A stretch of 5,191 bases of DNA from Candidatus Minthenecus merdequi (GTDB taxonomy: Bacteria > Bacteroidota > Bacteroidia > Bacteroidales > Paludibacteraceae): contig JAGHVI010000227.1 of NCBI GenBank assembly GCA_018064385.1, forward strand, positions 1 to 5,191, given 5' to 3'. A program made the translations under genes and the position numbers. The notes beneath the pieces were generated by a model that was given only the letters and a program-made list of their open reading frames with translations, had not been told where the DNA came from and did not search any database. Shown here one piece after another: positions 5,092 through 5,191 of the stretch (the stretch's first letter is position 1; every line of letters begins with the position of its first letter).

Positions 5092-5191
5092 TAAGGGTGG
5101 TTCTATTAATTAGGTTGAGACGATTTTGAAGTTTATTTTTAGCAGATTGCTGTGCGGAGGAAGGAAGCAATGCGGGCATTGTGACCGACTG
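5092..5191 (+). repeat. Left half of a 193-bp palindromic element
   Basis: 5092-5112 (starting TAAGGGTGGTTCTATT) is an exact reverse complement of 99-119. 5119-5152 pairs with 32-63 over about 32 positions with two one-base bulges and a few mismatches. The two halves are contiguous only when the window ends are joined. The 5' half also has a local alternative fold, TTGCT (5147-5151) with AGCAA (5166-5170). It could be a MITE-like repeat or, with the promoter at 5050-5081, a rod-shaped RNA. I do not recognise the family. Confidence 0.6.
5166..5191 (+). repeat. Terminal direct repeat, right copy
   Basis: Exact copy of bases 1-26. Removing one copy gives a unit of 5165 bp. Confidence 0.95.

Larger units (their letters stand above)
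4705..5191. other. Non-coding region after the envelope operon
   Basis: No credible protein gene is present in these 487 bp. In order it holds a short 3' UTR, the strong hairpin, a small-RNA-like promoter and terminator unit, an A/T-rich gap (5022-5049), a second promoter, and half of the palindromic element. Confidence 0.7.

Noticed and set aside
5159..5169. GGAAGGAAGCA, identical to the apical motif of bacterial SRP (4.5S) RNA helix 8
   Set aside because: The 5' strand of the helix is missing: SRP RNA has a pairing segment directly before GGAA, but here the preceding bases (TGCGGA) cannot form the closing pairs. The surrounding rod does not follow the SRP layout.
1..5191. Integron cassette with an attC-like palindrome
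   Set aside because: The palindrome has long near-perfect arms, but I see no integrase core sites in the expected layout and no integrase. The unit also contains two separate operons instead of a single promoterless gene.
5092..5191. Invertible promoter of the Bacteroides capsule type between the 21-bp inverted repeats
   Set aside because: The spacing of about 190 bp is suggestive, but the good promoters lie outside the repeats, the intervening DNA contains only a poor TATTTTTG match (plus strand 42-49, minus orientation), and it is itself palindromic.
1..5191. CRISPR array or tRNA/rRNA genes
   Set aside because: No regularly spaced identical repeats with unique spacers and no tRNA cloverleaf or rRNA signature were seen on either strand.

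Overview
Organism: the window reads as DNA from the order Bacteroidales (Prevotella/Bacteroides type). Five intergenic sites match the Bacteroidetes -7 promoter consensus TAnnTTTG (TACCTTTG or TAACTTTG). Genes have A/T-rich upstream regions without Shine-Dalgarno motifs, and the lipopolysaccharide (LPS) kinase gene is of a type common in this order. Assignment below order level is not possible from the sequence alone.

Layout: 1-338 is a regulatory region with two divergent promoters, two related dyad elements and a 34-codon reading frame. 339-2453 is a type II restriction-modification (R-M) pair, endonuclease first and a C5-cytosine methyltransferase 3 nt later. The methyltransferase has an N-terminal helix-turn-helix that could act as a regulator. 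This pair is bracketed by 30-bp imperfect inverted repeats (288-317 and 2471-2500), each made of two adjacent 15-mers. 2570-4704 is a two-gene cell-envelope operon with a 4-nt ATGA overlap: a WaaP/Kdo-kinase-like LPS kinase and an O-antigen ligase/polymerase-type membrane protein. 4705-5191 has no protein gene. It holds a very strong hairpin, a promoter-to-terminator unit that looks like a small RNA of about 140 nt, another promoter, and half of a long palindromic element.

The first and last 26 bases are identical. Joining the window at this overlap gives a 5165-bp circle and completes a 193-bp palindromic element (5092-5165 plus 1-119) whose arms pair almost throughout. No replication, mobilisation or recombinase gene is present. 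The closed form is therefore either an excised circle served in trans or, at least as likely, a chromosomal segment lying between two copies of the same repeat.

How the parts fit: the R-M pair would cut unmodified incoming DNA while the methyltransferase protects the host, and its HTH domain may tune expression through the dyads at the divergent promoters. The envelope operon modifies LPS and has no visible promoter of its own downstream of the R-M block, so it may depend on read-through. A short repeat with core GGGTGGTTCTATT recurs at the module boundaries and ties the regions together. Its function is unknown to me and it is the most unusual feature here.
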